A stretch of 64,000 bases of DNA from NCBI GenBank assembly GCA_964393035.1, contig CAYMRX010000001.1:248001-312000 (forward strand), in the 5' to 3' direction. Both the position numbers and the translations under genes were made by a program. The notes under the pieces are model-generated. The model had not been told where the DNA came from and did no database searches. It saw only the letters and a list, made by a program, of their open reading frames with translations. Origin of the DNA: Tabrizicola_A sp964393035 (GTDB lineage: Bacteria; Pseudomonadota; Alphaproteobacteria; Rhodobacterales; Rhodobacteraceae). Positions 25,097-33,359 of the stretch are shown here, in pieces (the stretch's first letter is position 1; every line of letters starts with the position of its first letter).

Positions 25097-26542
25097 TTAT
25101 TCAGGATCGACCCGCGAAATCAACCGTTCATCACAGGGCGCAACCCGCAGGATGTTCGTTGTCCCCTTGACGTTGAAGGGCACACCGGCGGTCACGACGA
25201 TCATGTCTTCTTCGCCTGCGAACCCGTCCGTGCGGGCGGCCTTGACGGCCGAAATCACCGCGCCTTTGAAACGTTCCTGCGGTTCGGTGATGACGCAATG
25301 CGCGCCCCAGGTCAGCGCGAGACGCCGTGCGGTGGACATCAGCGGCGTCAGCGCAATGATCGGCACACGCGGGCGTTCGCGCGCGACAAGGCTGACGGTC
25401 TGGCCGGATTGGCTGAAACAGGTGATGGCCTTGATGTTGGTCGCCTCGGCAATTTCGCGCGCGGCGGCCACGATGCCATCGGCAATGGTTTCGCGGCGCA
25501 CCACGCGAGAGGCCTCGATCACCTGACGGTAGGTCGGGTCTTTTTCGACCGACAGTGCCACGTTGTTCATCGTCATCACCGCCTCGACCGGATATTTCCC
25601 GGCCGCCGATTCCGCCGAAAGCATCACGGCATCCGCGCCTTCATAGATGGCGGTAGCCACATCGGACACCTCGGCGCGGGTTGGAACCGGGCTTTCGATC
25701 ATGGATTCCAGCATCTGGGTCGCCACGATCACCGGCTTTGCCGCCGCCCGCGCACCACGCACCAGACGTTTCTGGATCGGCGGCACCGAGGTGACCGGCA
25801 GTTCCACCCCCAGATCGCCGCGCGCCACCATGATGCCATCCGACACCTGCAAAATGGCGTCATAGGCCTTTACGGCGGCGGGCTTTTCGATCTTGGCCAG
25901 AATGGCCGCCCGGCCTTTGGCAAGACCGCGCGCTTCAATCACATCTTCGGGGCGCTGCACAAAGGACAGCGCCAACCAATCCACGCCCAAGGAGCAGGCA
26001 AACTCCAGATCGCCACGGTCCTTTTCCGACAGCGCGGCCAAGGGCAGCACCACATCCGGCACGTTCACGCCCTTGCGGTTGGAAATCGTGCCGCCCACCG
26101 TCACGGTGCAATCGGCGAAATCCTTGCCACAGGCATCGACCCGCAGGCGGATCTTGCCGTCATTGACCAAAAGCGCCGAACCGGGTTCCAACGCGGCGAA
26201 AATCTCGGGGTGCGGAAGCTGCACGCGGGCGGCATCGCCGGGGACAGAGGAGAGATCCATGCGGAACTTGGCGCCGTCTTCCAATTCTTCCGAGCCATTG
26301 GCAAGGACGCCGACCCGCAGCTTCGGCCCCTGCAAATCGGCCAGAATGCCGATCGGACGGCCAAGATCGGCCTCGACCTTGCGGATGATCTTGTGGCGTG
26401 CCTCGATGTCGGCATGCACCCCATGGCTCATGTTCAGGCGGAACACATCGGCCCCGGCCTCGAACAGCGCGCGGATGGTGTCGTAATCGCTGGAGGCAGG
26501 GCCGAGCGTGGCGACGATTTTTACACTGCGCAGGCGTCTCAT
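25097..26542 (-). CDS. pyk: Pyruvate kinase
   Basis: Converts phosphoenolpyruvate and ADP to pyruvate and ATP. 481 residues. Signatures: ATLGPAS at the N-terminus, LNMSHG, the active-site lysine region LAKIEKPAAV and MVARGDLGVELP. The C-terminal regulatory domain is complete. A perfect 12-base palindrome lies 76 bases before its start and is likely its operator. Confidence 0.96.
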   Translation of the reverse strand: MRRLRSVKIVATLGPASSDYDTIRALFEAGADVFRLNMSHGVHADIEARHKIIRKVEADLGRPIGILADLQGPKLRVGVLANGSEELEDGAKFRMDLSSVPGDAARVQLPHPEIFAALEPGSALLVNDGKIRLRVDACGKDFADCTVTVGGTISNRKGVNVPDVVLPLAALSEKDRGDLEFACSLGVDWLALSFVQRPEDVIEARGLAKGRAAILAKIEKPAAVKAYDAILQVSDGIMVARGDLGVELPVTSVPPIQKRLVRGARAAAKPVIVATQMLESMIESPVPTRAEVSDVATAIYEGADAVMLSAESAAGKYPVEAVMTMNNVALSVEKDPTYRQVIEASRVVRRETIADGIVAAAREIAEATNIKAITCFSQSGQTVSLVARERPRVPIIALTPLMSTARRLALTWGAHCVITEPQERFKGAVISAVKAARTDGFAGEEDMIVVTAGVPFNVKGTTNILRVAPCDERLISRVDPE

Positions 26543-26618
26543 GGCGGCCTTGTCCTTTGTTCTTTCTTGTTGCCGGGTTTATGACCGAAATCCCCCAAAG
26601 GGGCAACGGGCCAGACAT

Positions 26619-26630
26619 GTTAGCGCTAAC
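26619..26630. promoter_or_regulatory. LacI-family-type operator upstream of pyk
   Basis: GTTAGCGCTAAC is a perfect 12-base palindrome of the kind bound by LacI/GalR repressors, with the central CG. In R. sphaeroides the LacI-family regulator CceR controls central carbon genes through similar sites; that link is an inference. On the minus strand a TTGCAA lies 17 bases upstream of the palindrome, so the site would cover the -10 region of pyk. Confidence 0.6.
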
Positions 26631-26709
26631 TTTTTCTACCTGCCTGTTGCAAAACCCCGACTTTTCCGGTCGAACACTCACGGCAAAGGCTAACAAAAGG
26701 GTGACACCC

Positions 26710-27444
26710 GTGTCTGACGCATTCCAGATCCTTGGCGAAAACCGCCCCGGCCGCTGGCTGGTGACCTGTGACCATGCCTCAAACAGGGTGCCAAACTGGG
26801 TCGCGGGCGGCAATCTTGGCATCGCGGCCGAGGATATGGCGCGGCACATCGCCTGGGATGTCGGGGCGGCCGGCTTGACCCGCGCCCTGGCCGAGGCACT
26901 GGACAGCCCGGCGATCCTGTCGAACTTCTCGCGGCTGGTGATTGATCCCAACCGGGGCGAAGATGACCCGACGCTGGTGATGCGGCTTTATGACGGCACG
27001 ATCATTCCGGCCAATCGCCACATCGACGGCGCCGGGATTGAAGAACGTCTGGACCGGCTTTATCGCCCCTATCACGCCGCCTACACGGGCTTGGCCGCCC
27101 GCAGGCCCGACACGGTGATTGTGGCGATCCACTCTTTCACCCCTTGCCTGAAGGGCCGCAGCCCCCGGCCATGGCAGGTGGGTGTGCTGCATTCGCATCT
27201 CGACAGTCGGTTTTCCCTGCCGCTGATCGCCCGCCTCAATGCAGAGCCTGATCTTTGCATCGGCGATAACGAGCCTTATGCCGGCCACCTGCCCGGCGAT
27301 GCGATTGACCGTCACGCCCTGACGCCGGGGCGACACAATACCCTGATCGAAGTCAGGAATGACCTGATCGGCACAGAGGCCGAGCAGCACGCCTGGGCCG
27401 CACGGCTGGCTCCGATCCTGACCGAAGTATTGGCAGGGCTATGA
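26710..27444 (+). CDS. N-formylglutamate amidohydrolase family protein
   Basis: 244 residues. The family pattern is clear: WLVTCDHASNRVP with the metal ligands near residue 20, SRLVIDPNR, HSFTP and VLHSH. Hydrolyses N-formylglutamate or a related N-acyl amino acid, but no hut genes are near, so the substrate is not known. The start GTG at 26710 gives MSDAFQILG as in relatives and has AAGGG 8 bases before; a GTG nine bases earlier is possible. Confidence 0.88.
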   Translation: MSDAFQILGENRPGRWLVTCDHASNRVPNWVAGGNLGIAAEDMARHIAWDVGAAGLTRALAEALDSPAILSNFSRLVIDPNRGEDDPTLVMRLYDGTIIPANRHIDGAGIEERLDRLYRPYHAAYTGLAARRPDTVIVAIHSFTPCLKGRSPRPWQVGVLHSHLDSRFSLPLIARLNAEPDLCIGDNEPYAGHLPGDAIDRHALTPGRHNTLIEVRNDLIGTEAEQHAWAARLAPILTEVLAGL

Positions 27445-27454
27445 CGCGCGGGGG

Positions 27455-28315
27455 CTACACCGCCGCCTTGCGCATCTCGTCCAGATAGATTTCCCGCAGC
27501 CGCGCCACCACGGCGCCGGGTTTCCCGGTACCAACCGCTTTGCCGTCCACCTCTACCACCGGCATGACAAAGGCCGATGCAGAGGTGATGAAGGCCTCAT
27601 CGGCACCTTGGGCTTCCGCAATGGTGAAGGCGCGTTCTTCGACTTCCATCTGCGCCTCGACCGCAAAGCGCAGCACGGCGGCACGGGTGATGCCGTGCAG
27701 GATGTCATTCGATAAGGCCCGCGTGATGATCTTGTTGCCCTTGACGATATAGGCGTTGTTCGAGGTGCCTTCGGTCACCACGCCGTCTTCGACAAACCAT
27801 GAATCATCGACTCCGGCCTTCTTGGCCGCCATCTTGCCCATCGACGGGTAAAGAAGCTGCACCGTCTTGATGTCACGCCGCCCCCAGCGGATGTCGGGGA
27901 TCGAGATCACCTTCCAGCCGGTTTTCGCAGCGGGGTTTTCGGCAAGGCCCGGCTTCGACTGGGTGAACAGCACCACGGTCGGCTCGGTTTCCGGCCCCGG
28001 ATAGGCGAAATCGCGATCGCCCGGATTGCCGCGGGTGACTTGCAGATAGATCATGCCGTCGGTGATGTCGTTCCGCACCACCAATTCGCGATGAATGGCC
28101 AGCCATTCAGCATCCGAATGGGGGTTCTTCATCTCCAGTTCCGACAGGCTGCGCGCCAGACGCACGGAGTGGCCGGCAAAGTCGATCAGCTTGCCCCCCA
28201 GAACGGAAGTGACCTCATAGACCCCATCGGCCATAAGAAACCCCCGGTCAAAGACCGACACTTTGGCCTCAGCCTCGGGCAGATAATCGCCATTCAGGTA
28301 AACGGTGCGGGTCAT
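27455..28315 (-). CDS. dat: D-amino-acid transaminase
   Basis: Class IV PLP aminotransferase, 286 residues. FDRGFLMADGVYEV near the start, the PLP lysine in RRDIKTVQLLYPS (about residue 146), EGTSNNAYIV and TSASAFVMPVVEVDG match D-alanine transaminases more than branched-chain enzymes. Makes or degrades D-Glu and D-Ala. It starts three bases after the epimerase stop, so the two form a D-amino-acid pair. Confidence 0.87.
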   Translation of the reverse strand: MTRTVYLNGDYLPEAEAKVSVFDRGFLMADGVYEVTSVLGGKLIDFAGHSVRLARSLSELEMKNPHSDAEWLAIHRELVVRNDITDGMIYLQVTRGNPGDRDFAYPGPETEPTVVLFTQSKPGLAENPAAKTGWKVISIPDIRWGRRDIKTVQLLYPSMGKMAAKKAGVDDSWFVEDGVVTEGTSNNAYIVKGNKIITRALSNDILHGITRAAVLRFAVEAQMEVEERAFTIAEAQGADEAFITSASAFVMPVVEVDGKAVGTGKPGAVVARLREIYLDEMRKAAV

Positions 28316-28318
28316 GGT

Positions 28319-29281
28319 TTATCCCCAAAGCTGCGGGTCGGAAGGATGCACGCCATGCTCGTCATAGCGCAACGGATGCGGGCGGTCTTCCCGCAGAAGG
28401 AGGGGGGCGTCAAGGTCTGTTTCCTGTGCCGTCTGCGCCACCAGCACCGCAGGGGCCATGGCAAGGGATGACCCCACCATGCAGCCCACCATCAGCCCGA
28501 AACCGAGCCGTACCGCCGCGTCGCGCGTGCGCAGGGCCTCGGTCAGCCCACCGGTCTTGTCGAATTTGAGATTCACCATGTCATAGCGCCCCTTCAACGC
28601 GGGCAGGCTGGCGGCGTCAAAGCAGGACTCATCGGCACAAACCGGCAGGGGGCGGGCGATTTCGGCCAGCATCTCATCGCGGCCCGCAGGCAGGGGCTGT
28701 TCGACCAAGGCGACGCCAAGACGCAGCAGATGCGGGGCAAGATCGGAATAGACCTCGGGCGTCCAGCCTTCGTTGGCGTCGATGATGATCTTCGACGCAG
28801 GCGCACCCGCTCGCACCGCCTCCAGCCGGGGCATGTCATCGGGGGTGCCGAGTTTGATCTTCAAGACCGGGCGATGGGCATGCCGCGCCGCCATCTCGCG
28901 CATCGCCTCGGGCGTATCCAGCGACAGGGTATAGGTCACCACCTTTGGCCCCGGCATATGCAGCCCAGCCATTTGCCAAACCCGCTTGCCTGCGGCCTTC
29001 GCCTCCCAGTCCCACAGCGCACAATCCACCGCATTGCGCGCCGCACCGGGCGGCAGGGATTGCTGCAGGGCGGCGCGGGTCAGCCCCTCGGGCAGCGCGC
29101 GGATCTGCGCCGTGACAGACTCCAGCGTCTCACCATAACGGGCATAGGGCACGCATTCGCCCCACCCCGTCACCCCGCCGCGCGTCACCCGCACCGTCAG
29201 CACATGGGCATGGGTCTTTGACCCGCGCGAAATGGTGAACGTCTGGGCAAGGGCAAAGGTTTCAGGCGTAACGGTCAGCAT
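28319..29281 (-). CDS. Dipeptide epimerase (L-Ala-D/L-Glu epimerase), enolase superfamily
   Basis: 320 residues. Barrel residues are visible: LKIKLG (Lys-x-Lys), IIIDANEGW (metal Asp), VEQPLP (Glu), CADESCF (Asp-Glu) and NLKFDKTGG (Lys). This is the pattern of Ala-Glu epimerases used in murein peptide recycling. Start at 29281 (MLTVTPETFALAQTF); a longer frame would add 20 unlike residues. It precedes dat in the same operon. Confidence 0.87.
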   Translation of the reverse strand: MLTVTPETFALAQTFTISRGSKTHAHVLTVRVTRGGVTGWGECVPYARYGETLESVTAQIRALPEGLTRAALQQSLPPGAARNAVDCALWDWEAKAAGKRVWQMAGLHMPGPKVVTYTLSLDTPEAMREMAARHAHRPVLKIKLGTPDDMPRLEAVRAGAPASKIIIDANEGWTPEVYSDLAPHLLRLGVALVEQPLPAGRDEMLAEIARPLPVCADESCFDAASLPALKGRYDMVNLKFDKTGGLTEALRTRDAAVRLGFGLMVGCMVGSSLAMAPAVLVAQTAQETDLDAPLLLREDRPHPLRYDEHGVHPSDPQLWG

Positions 29282-29376
29282 CTGCGGCCCCTCGTTGCGG
29301 TTTTGGCAGTCTTTGCGCGCCCAGCGGCCAAGGGCAAGCACAGAGCGTCACAAAGGGAACGGCACGAATGCTGCAC

Positions 29377-29395
29377 CTGCAATTCGCACTTGCAG
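29377..29395. promoter_or_regulatory. Inverted repeat upstream of mcl1
   Basis: CTGCAA (29377-29382) and TTGCAG (29390-29395) form a 19-base dyad with a 7-base spacer, 65 bases before the mcl1 start. An outer TGCTGCA/TGCAGCA pair overlaps it. It could be an operator; the responsible regulator is not identified. Confidence 0.3.
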
Positions 29396-29460
29396 CAAGG
29401 CGCGCAATAATCTAACCAATCCGCAACCCATCACGAAACTTCCTTACAAAGAGAATTCCG

Positions 29461-30420
29461 ATGAGCTTCCGCCTCCAGCCGCTGCCCCCTGCCCGCCCGA
29501 ACCGCTGCCAGCTCTTTGGCCCCGGCTCGCGCCCGGCGCTTTTCGAGAAAATGGCGGCCTCGGCGGCGGATGTCATCAACCTTGATCTGGAAGATTCGGT
29601 TGCCCCGTCCGACAAGGACACCGCCCGCGCCAATATCATTCAGGCGATCAACACGCTGGATTGGGGCAAGAAGACGCTCTCGGTGCGGATCAACGGCCTT
29701 GATACCCCCTATTGGTATCGCGATGTCGTGGACCTTCTGGAACAGGCCGGTCCCCGCCTTGACCAGATCATGATCCCCAAGGTCGGCTGTGCGGCCGATG
29801 TCTATGCCGTGGATGCGCTGGTCACCGCCATCGAACGCGCCCAGGGGCGGACGAAGCCGATCAGCTTTGAGGTCATCATCGAATCCGCGGCAGGCATTGC
29901 CCATGTCGAGGAAATCGCCGCCTCCAGCCCCCGCCTGCAAGCCATGAGCCTTGGCGCCGCCGATTTCGCCGCCTCGATGGGGATGCAGACCACCGGCATC
30001 GGCGGCACGCAGGAAAACTATTACATGCTACGCGATGGGGCCAAACACTGGTCCGACCCGTGGCATTGGGCGCAGGCCGCCATCGTCGCCGCCTGCCGCA
30101 CTCACGGGGTCTTGCCGGTCGATGGTCCCTTTGGCGATTTCAGCGACGATGAGGGCTTCCGCGCCCAAGCCCTGCGTTCGGCCACCCTTGGCATGGTCGG
30201 CAAATGGGCGATCCATCCCAAGCAGGTGGCGCTGGCCAATGAGGTCTTCACCCCCTCCGACGCCGCCGTCGCCGACGCCCGCGCCATTCTGGCCGCGATG
30301 GAAGAGGCCAAGGCCAATGGGCAGGGCGCGACCACCTACAAGGGCAAGCTGATCGACATCGCCTCGATGAAGCAGGCCGAGGTGATCGTGAAGCAGTACG
30401 AACTTATCATGGGCGCCTGA
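29461..30420 (+). CDS. mcl1: L-malyl-CoA/beta-methylmalyl-CoA lyase
   Basis: Cleaves malyl-CoA to acetyl-CoA and glyoxylate, and methylmalyl-CoA to propionyl-CoA and glyoxylate, in the ethylmalonyl-CoA pathway for acetate assimilation. 319 residues, essentially the length of R. sphaeroides Mcl1, and nearly the same N-terminus (MSFRLQPLPPARPNRCQLF). Metal-binding DLEDS and FEVIIESAAG motifs are intact, as is LGAADFAASMG. It is followed by a terminator. It indicates an isocitrate-lyase-independent acetate pathway. Confidence 0.95.
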   Translation: MSFRLQPLPPARPNRCQLFGPGSRPALFEKMAASAADVINLDLEDSVAPSDKDTARANIIQAINTLDWGKKTLSVRINGLDTPYWYRDVVDLLEQAGPRLDQIMIPKVGCAADVYAVDALVTAIERAQGRTKPISFEVIIESAAGIAHVEEIAASSPRLQAMSLGAADFAASMGMQTTGIGGTQENYYMLRDGAKHWSDPWHWAQAAIVAACRTHGVLPVDGPFGDFSDDEGFRAQALRSATLGMVGKWAIHPKQVALANEVFTPSDAAVADARAILAAMEEAKANGQGATTYKGKLIDIASMKQAEVIVKQYELIMGA

Positions 30421-30536
30421 GGAATCGTTGACAGGCCGCCCACAAACCGGTCACACATATTGACGCAGCGTCATGGCCTTTGGCCGGGCGCAACCGGAAT
30501 ACCCGCGCGGGGGCTGGGAGAGGAGGCCCGAACCCG

Positions 30537-30552
30537 CATCCTCGGGAGGATG
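30537..30552 (+). other. Extra hairpin in the 3' region of mcl1
   Basis: Stem CATCCT / AGGATG with loop CGGG, just before the terminator and after a purine-rich GGGAGAGGAGG stretch. Between the mcl1 stop and this hairpin are 116 bases without a gene. Tandem hairpins of this kind occur in 3'-derived small RNAs. Confidence 0.35.
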
Positions 30553-30556
30553 AGCG

Positions 30557-30580
30557 CGCCCTGTGGTCAGCCACAGGGCG
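30557..30580 (+). terminator. Terminator after mcl1
   Basis: Perfect 10-base stem CGCCCTGTGG / CCACAGGGCG, loop TCAG, followed by TTGCCGTTTTC. Confidence 0.78.
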
Positions 30581-30589
30581 TTGCCGTTT

Positions 30590-31186
30590 TCAGGCTGGCC
30601 CGACCGGCTGACGCAGGATGGTCTTCAGCTTTTCCGGGGCCACCTTGCGCGGATCGCTCAGATAAATCTCGTGGTGATGACCGGTCGGGCGCAGGCCTTG
30701 GGCGGCGATTTCGGCGTGCAGGCTGGCGATGGTGGGGCCTTCGTCAGTATAGGGGCCAAGGTGCAGGGCTTGCAGGCAAAGCCCCTCTGTCATCTGCTCC
30801 AACCGCACCGGGGCGGTGATACCTTTGGCGGTGCGGGTCTGGTCCAGCATCGCGGCGGTGACCCAATGGGGTTGGCGGATCATCATGGTCCAGTGCCAGC
30901 CTTCGCGGCGGTTGGCCGTGAAATCGGCCATATCCTCGGCCCACCAAAGACCCTCCAGCGGGCCGACGACATGGTCAGAGCCAAGGCTGGATTTGGCGAG
31001 GAACTTGACACCGTAGCTAAGCCCGTAAAGCGCCGCGATCGCAGCGCCATAGGCGGGGCTGGTGTTGGGGTCCCCCTGCCCGTCGATCATCAGAAAGGCC
31101 ATTTCGGGCAGGGTGACCCGGTCAATCCGGGCCAGCTTGCCGGTATAGAACCGCTTGTCGGCGGCCTTGAAGTCCAGCTTTTCCAC
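30590..31186 (-). CDS. GyrI-like small-molecule-binding domain protein
   Basis: 198 residues without a DNA-binding part. FLMIDGQGDPNTSPAYGAAIAALYGLSY and the HHHEIYLSDPRKVAPEKLKTILRQP end are typical for GyrI-like/AraC-effector-type proteins of this subgroup. It probably binds a small aromatic or toxic ligand; no regulator is linked. The start is GTG at 31186 with AAAGGAAA upstream; a longer frame seems spurious. Confidence 0.8.
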   Translation of the reverse strand: MEKLDFKAADKRFYTGKLARIDRVTLPEMAFLMIDGQGDPNTSPAYGAAIAALYGLSYGVKFLAKSSLGSDHVVGPLEGLWWAEDMADFTANRREGWHWTMMIRQPHWVTAAMLDQTRTAKGITAPVRLEQMTEGLCLQALHLGPYTDEGPTIASLHAEIAAQGLRPTGHHHEIYLSDPRKVAPEKLKTILRQPVGPA

Positions 31187-31313
31187 GCAGGCTTTCCTTT
31201 TCCTGTGACACGACGCGGCCGGGTTCTGCCATGACCCGCCCCGGCAAATCTTGCTCGGTTGCATTTCGCCCCCCCAGCCTGCATATACCAAAGTGCAGTC
31301 GCAGGGGTGACCG

Positions 31314-32273
31314 ATGAACTATCTGGATTTCGAAAAGCCGCTCGCCGAGATCGAAGGCAAGGCCGAGGAGTTGCGTGCGCTTGCGCGGGCCAATCCGGCG
31401 ATGGATGTCGCCAAAGAAGCCGAGGCCTTGGACAGAAAGTCCGACACCCTGCTGAAGGATCTTTATAAGTCCTTGACAGCATGGCAGAAATGCCAAGTGG
31501 CCCGCCACCCCGACCGCCCCCATTCGAAAGACTATATCGAAGGGCTGTTCACCGAATTCACCCCGCTGGCAGGCGACCGCGGCTTTGCCGATGACCACGC
31601 CGTGATGGGCGGGATTGCGCGGTTCAACGATCAGCCAGTCGTGGTGATCGGCCACGAAAAGGGCCATGACACCAAATCCCGCATCGAACGCAATTTCGGC
31701 ATGGCCCGGCCCGAGGGCTATCGCAAGGCCGTGCGGCTGATGGATATGGCCGACCGTTTCAACCTGCCGGTCATCACGCTGATCGACACCCCCGGCGCCT
31801 ATCCGGGCAAGGGGGCCGAGGAACGCGGCCAGGCCGAAGCGATTGCACGCTCCACCGCCAAATGCCTTGAAATCGGCGTGCCGTTGCTGTCGATCGTCGT
31901 GGGCGAAGGCGGTTCGGGCGGGGCGGTGGCCTTTGCCACGGCCAACCGCATCGCCATGCTGGAACATTCGGTCTATTCGGTGATCTCGCCCGAGGGCTGC
32001 GCCTCGATCCTTTGGAAAGACGCCGAAAAGATGCGCGAAGCCGCCGAGGCGCTGCGCCTGACGGCGCAAGACCTGCAAAAACTGGGTGTGATCGACCGCA
32101 TCATCAAGGAACCGATGGGCGGCGCCCAGCGGGGTCGCGATGATACCGTCGCCGCCGTCGGCAAGGCGATTGAGGCGATGCTGGCCGAGATGTCGGGCAA
32201 GAAGCGGGCGGAAATCCTCAAGGACCGCCGCCAGAAGTTCCTTGCCATGGGATCGAAAGGCCTTGCTGCCTGA
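31314..32273 (+). CDS. accA: Acetyl-CoA carboxylase carboxyltransferase subunit alpha
   Basis: 319 residues. With AccD forms the carboxyltransferase that makes malonyl-CoA for fatty acid synthesis. Motifs: MNYLDFEKPLAEIEGK, the GHEKGHDTKSRIERNFGM region and IDTPGAYPGKGAEERGQAEAI; EGGSGGA forms the oxyanion site. It is monocistronic; accD and accBC are not in the window. Confidence 0.96.
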   Translation: MNYLDFEKPLAEIEGKAEELRALARANPAMDVAKEAEALDRKSDTLLKDLYKSLTAWQKCQVARHPDRPHSKDYIEGLFTEFTPLAGDRGFADDHAVMGGIARFNDQPVVVIGHEKGHDTKSRIERNFGMARPEGYRKAVRLMDMADRFNLPVITLIDTPGAYPGKGAEERGQAEAIARSTAKCLEIGVPLLSIVVGEGGSGGAVAFATANRIAMLEHSVYSVISPEGCASILWKDAEKMREAAEALRLTAQDLQKLGVIDRIIKEPMGGAQRGRDDTVAAVGKAIEAMLAEMSGKKRAEILKDRRQKFLAMGSKGLAA

Positions 32274-32307
32274 CAAGGATCGGCGCGCCTTGCGGGGCGC
32301 GTGCGTG

Positions 32308-32634
32308 CTACCTTGGCTTTTTCGCCTTGGGTTTTGGCGCGGGCGTGTCCTGTTCGACCTGCCGCAGCACGCGAACGCAAAGATCGGGGTCATCCAGCAC
32401 TTCGGACCCGATGATGTAATCCTTGGACCCCGGATAGGCCGGACCACGCGCGGTATCGGGCAAGAGCGCCAAGACCCCCGCCGTGGGCTTGATGAACAAG
32501 ATGTCATCGCAGACGAAGGCCACCGTCTTGCCCTCCAGATAAAGCGCATATTCCCCGAACATCTTGCGGCTGGTCAGCGGCAGTGCCGACAGCGTGTCGA
32601 GCATATGTGCAATTGTCGCCGCACTCGTTCCCAT
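32308..32634 (-). CDS. TfoX N-terminal-domain protein
   Basis: 108 residues covering only the TfoX/Sxy N-terminal domain: SRKMFGEYALYLEGKTVAFV and FIKPTAGVLALLP. The C-terminal TfoX domain that acts in competence of gammaproteobacteria is absent; a basic PKPKAKKPR tail takes its place. The start ATG overlaps the plsC stop by one base, so it is the last gene of the ftsE-ftsX-plsC operon. Role unknown. Confidence 0.82.
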   Translation of the reverse strand: MGTSAATIAHMLDTLSALPLTSRKMFGEYALYLEGKTVAFVCDDILFIKPTAGVLALLPDTARGPAYPGSKDYIIGSEVLDDPDLCVRVLRQVEQDTPAPKPKAKKPR

Positions 32635-33359
32635 CAGCGTTTGAACCCCGCTTCCGCCATCAAGTGATTGGAGCTTGTCTCCACCTCCGCCTCAAGCCGG
32701 GACATGAAATCCGGCACCGACAGGCCCGGTTCGATCCGCGGCAGGAATTCCACCACCGCGACCCCCGGTTTGCGCAGGATACCACGCTTGGGCCAGAAAA
32801 CGCCAACGTTGGTGCCAACAGGCACACAAGGCTGGCCCAACTGCTCATACAAAAGCCCCGTCCCCACCTTGTAGGGCTTGGTCGCCCCCGGTGCGACGCG
32901 CGTGCCTTGGGGATAGATGATAAGCTGGCCCGGAAATTCCGTACCGGCCTGCACATCGGCCTTCATCTTGGCAATCGCCGCGCCGCGTTTGCCCCGATCC
33001 ACCGGAACGCAGCCGATGCGCAACGCGTATTGGCCCAGAAACGGCGTCCACAGCAATTCGCGCTTCATGATGAACTTGCCGCGCGGCACCGCATTGTAGA
33101 TCGCGATGATGTCGAGAAAGCTTTGATGCTTGGCCGCGATCATCACCTCATCGGTCGGCGGCACGCCCCGCACCTCGGTCTTCAGCCCGCACAAAAGCCG
33201 CAGCGAGAAGATCACCCACTGACAAAACATATGACAAGCCTTCACCGCCGCCTTGCGGGAAAAAAGCGCAAAGGGCGCAAAGCCGATCGCGATCACCGCC
33301 ATGGCCAGATACATCTGAATGATAAAGATCAGCGACAGAACCCAGCGAATCGCCAGCAT
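32634..33359 (-). CDS. plsC: 1-acyl-sn-glycerol-3-phosphate acyltransferase
   Basis: Acylates lysophosphatidate to phosphatidate. 241 residues, one or two N-terminal membrane helices, then KHQSFLDIIA (the H-x4-D catalytic motif, near residue 78) and YPQGTRVAPG, where the usual EGTR is QGTR. Start MLAIRWVLS at 33359, whose ATG overlaps the ftsX stop by one base. It joins cell division to lipid supply in one transcript. Confidence 0.93.
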   Translation of the reverse strand: MLAIRWVLSLIFIIQMYLAMAVIAIGFAPFALFSRKAAVKACHMFCQWVIFSLRLLCGLKTEVRGVPPTDEVMIAAKHQSFLDIIAIYNAVPRGKFIMKRELLWTPFLGQYALRIGCVPVDRGKRGAAIAKMKADVQAGTEFPGQLIIYPQGTRVAPGATKPYKVGTGLLYEQLGQPCVPVGTNVGVFWPKRGILRKPGVAVVEFLPRIEPGLSVPDFMSRLEAEVETSSNHLMAEAGFKR

